Origin: Bacteriovoracaceae bacterium UBA7695
GTDB lineage: Bacteria > Bdellovibrionota > Bacteriovoracia > Bacteriovoracales > Bacteriovoracaceae
Assembly: GCA_002482685.1 (NCBI GenBank)
Contig: DLGL01000036.1
Span: forward strand, 13,965 to 21,317
Direction: 5' to 3'
Length of the DNA: 7,353 nt
The notes beneath the pieces were generated by a model. It saw only the letters and a list, made by a program, of their open reading frames with translations. It was not told the DNA's origin and searched no databases. The translations under genes and the position numbers were made by a program. Positions 6,557-7,353 of the stretch are shown here, piece after piece (position 1 is the stretch's first letter; every line of letters begins with the position of its first letter).

Positions 6557-7090
6557 GATCTTACTGAATGAATCCAGAGCAACTCTTTCCCACTTCTCCA
6601 TGAGAACTTCTTCCTTGGCCGATAATTCATGATCATAACCTAAAAGGTGGGTCACTCCATGCATGAACAAATGGATAAATTCATCAAAGTAAGTAATGTT
6701 AAATTCTTTCGCCTGAGAAATTATCCGTTGCTGACAAATTGCTAGGTCTCCAATGAAAAGCTCAGGCGGAAGTGACTCGCCTCTGGCCGGGGCCACACGT
6801 AGACTCGAGTAAGATGGGAATGACAAAACATCAGTAACCTTATTTTTTTGACGGTACTCTTGATTGAGTTTTTTTATTCTTGATTCTCCGCAGAGAAGTA
6901 CAGAGATGCGAATAGACTTAGTTGTTTTTAACCATTTGGCCTGAATAATTCCATTTTCTTTCAATAAAGCTTCTATAGCCTCAGAGGCCATGTCCAGCCA
7001 CTGATGGATCTTTTTACTTTGAGCAGCACTCAGCTTTACGGTGGAATGGAATTCGATCTGTATGAAAGGATGTTTCTTCATGAACCTCAT
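6539..7090 (-). CDS. ybeY: YbeY endoribonuclease, 16S rRNA 3'-end maturation and ribosome quality control
   Basis: This encodes 183 residues of the UPF0054/YbeY family, a cytoplasmic zinc-dependent single-strand endoribonuclease. In other bacteria it takes part in 16S rRNA 3'-end maturation and removal of defective 70S ribosomes. The signature HGVTHLLGYDH is present, with the three zinc ligands His144, His148 and His154. Other family blocks are TDVLSFP (86-92) and GDLAIC (114-119). The protein is slightly longer than the usual 150-160 residues because of an N-terminal extension and a Lys-rich tail. The ATG at 7090 has AAAGGA four bases upstream. A second ATG three codons in is also possible and would change little. 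The tail codons (Lys-Lys-Lys-Gly-Pro) are encoded in the T-run and stem of the subtilase terminator. In many genomes ybeY sits beside phoH or lnt, which are not seen here. It is divergent from mazG. Confidence 0.95.
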   Translation of the reverse strand: MRFMKKHPFIQIEFHSTVKLSAAQSKKIHQWLDMASEAIEALLKENGIIQAKWLKTTKSIRISVLLCGESRIKKLNQEYRQKNKVTDVLSFPSYSSLRVAPARGESLPPELFIGDLAICQQRIISQAKEFNITYFDEFIHLFMHGVTHLLGYDHELSAKEEVLMEKWERVALDSFSKIKKKGP

Positions 7091-7132
7091 GGTATCCTTT
7101 TATTAAATAGCCGGCAATATGAAGGAGCCTAG
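7091..7132. promoter_or_regulatory. Short divergent gap between ybeY and mazG
   Basis: Only 42 bases separate the two start codons. They hold the AAAGGA of ybeY on the minus strand and AAGGAG (7122-7127) of mazG on the plus strand, the latter five bases before the GTG. An AT-rich core (TTTTATTAAATA, 7098-7109) could serve as a -10 region in either direction, but no matching -35 box was found. The space is too small for two separate promoters, so they must overlap or extend into the genes. Confidence 0.4.
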
Positions 7133-7353
7133 GTGAATTATCCAGAACTCAATCGGTGCATAGAAGTCATCAAACAGCTTCGACATCCAATCAATGGTTG
7201 TCCATGGGATCTGGAGCAAACACATGAAACGTTGCTCAAATATCTTATTGAAGAGTCCTATGAGTTTATTGAGGCAACAGAACTAAAAAATCCTAAACTC
7301 ATGGAAGAAGAACTTGGAGATGTTCTCCTGCAAATTCTCCTACATTCAACTAT
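7133..7353 (+). CDS. mazG: MazG nucleoside triphosphate pyrophosphohydrolase (3' end outside window)
   Basis: The first 73 residues of a MazG-type all-alpha NTP pyrophosphohydrolase are present; the frame is still open at the window end. These enzymes hydrolyse (d)NTPs to the monophosphate plus pyrophosphate in the cytoplasm, cleaning nucleotide pools, and E. coli MazG also affects (p)ppGpp levels under stress. The N-terminal CPWDLEQTH block (23-31) is diagnostic. The metal-binding EExxE (Glu40, Glu41, Glu44) is followed after 15 residues by ExxD (Glu60, Asp63), the family pattern. The start is GTG at 7133, chosen because AAGGAG is ideally spaced. The ATG at 7119 is in another frame and stops after five codons. 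Whether it has one or two MazG domains cannot be seen. It is the gene furthest right and divergent from ybeY. Confidence 0.93.
   Translation, partial: MNYPELNRCIEVIKQLRHPINGCPWDLEQTHETLLKYLIEESYEFIEATELKNPKLMEEELGDVLLQILLHST

Noticed and set aside
7119..7136. Five-codon leader frame (MKEPR) whose TGA overlaps the mazG GTG
   Set aside because: Its codons are the mazG Shine-Dalgarno sequence itself and it has no ribosome-binding site of its own; coincidence is the simpler explanation.

Overview
The window carries six protein-coding genes, two of them cut by the window ends. The base composition is moderately A+T-rich. The genes are envelope proteins with lipoprotein or Sec signal peptides and a beta-barrel outer membrane protein, plus conserved housekeeping genes, so the source is a Gram-negative (diderm) bacterium. 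The style of the lipoproteins and of the secreted subtilase suggests Bdellovibrionota, in particular Bacteriovorax/Peredibacter-like predators. That placement is inference; nothing in the window proves it.

Left part (1-4922, minus strand): an apparent three-gene envelope operon, transcribed right to left. It begins with a 450-residue beta-barrel outer membrane protein (3570-4922). Seven bases after its stop comes an 868-residue lipoprotein (956-3562). After a 98-base gap holding a strong hairpin comes a second lipoprotein (1-857, cut by the window edge), which is clearly a paralogue of the first. I recognise neither lipoprotein as a named family. Both have a lipobox, an equivalently placed cysteine pair just after the lipidated N-terminus, and recurring acidic loop-plus-helix segments that look like degenerate EF-hands. 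This OMP plus duplicated lipoprotein cluster is the best candidate for an undescribed system here.

Middle (4923-5147): a 225-base divergent intergenic region with short direct and inverted repeats that must hold the promoters of both the envelope operon and the subtilase gene. Downstream on the plus strand, 5148-6515 encodes a secreted subtilisin-family (S8) protease with an intact catalytic triad. It ends in a strong intrinsic terminator (6528-6556).

Right part: ybeY (6539-7090, minus), the 16S rRNA-processing endoribonuclease, runs convergently into the protease, so the protease terminator lies inside its last codons. Only 42 bases from its start, mazG (from 7133, plus, cut by the window end) is read in the opposite direction. 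No RNA genes, mobile elements, CRISPR arrays or phage genes were seen.
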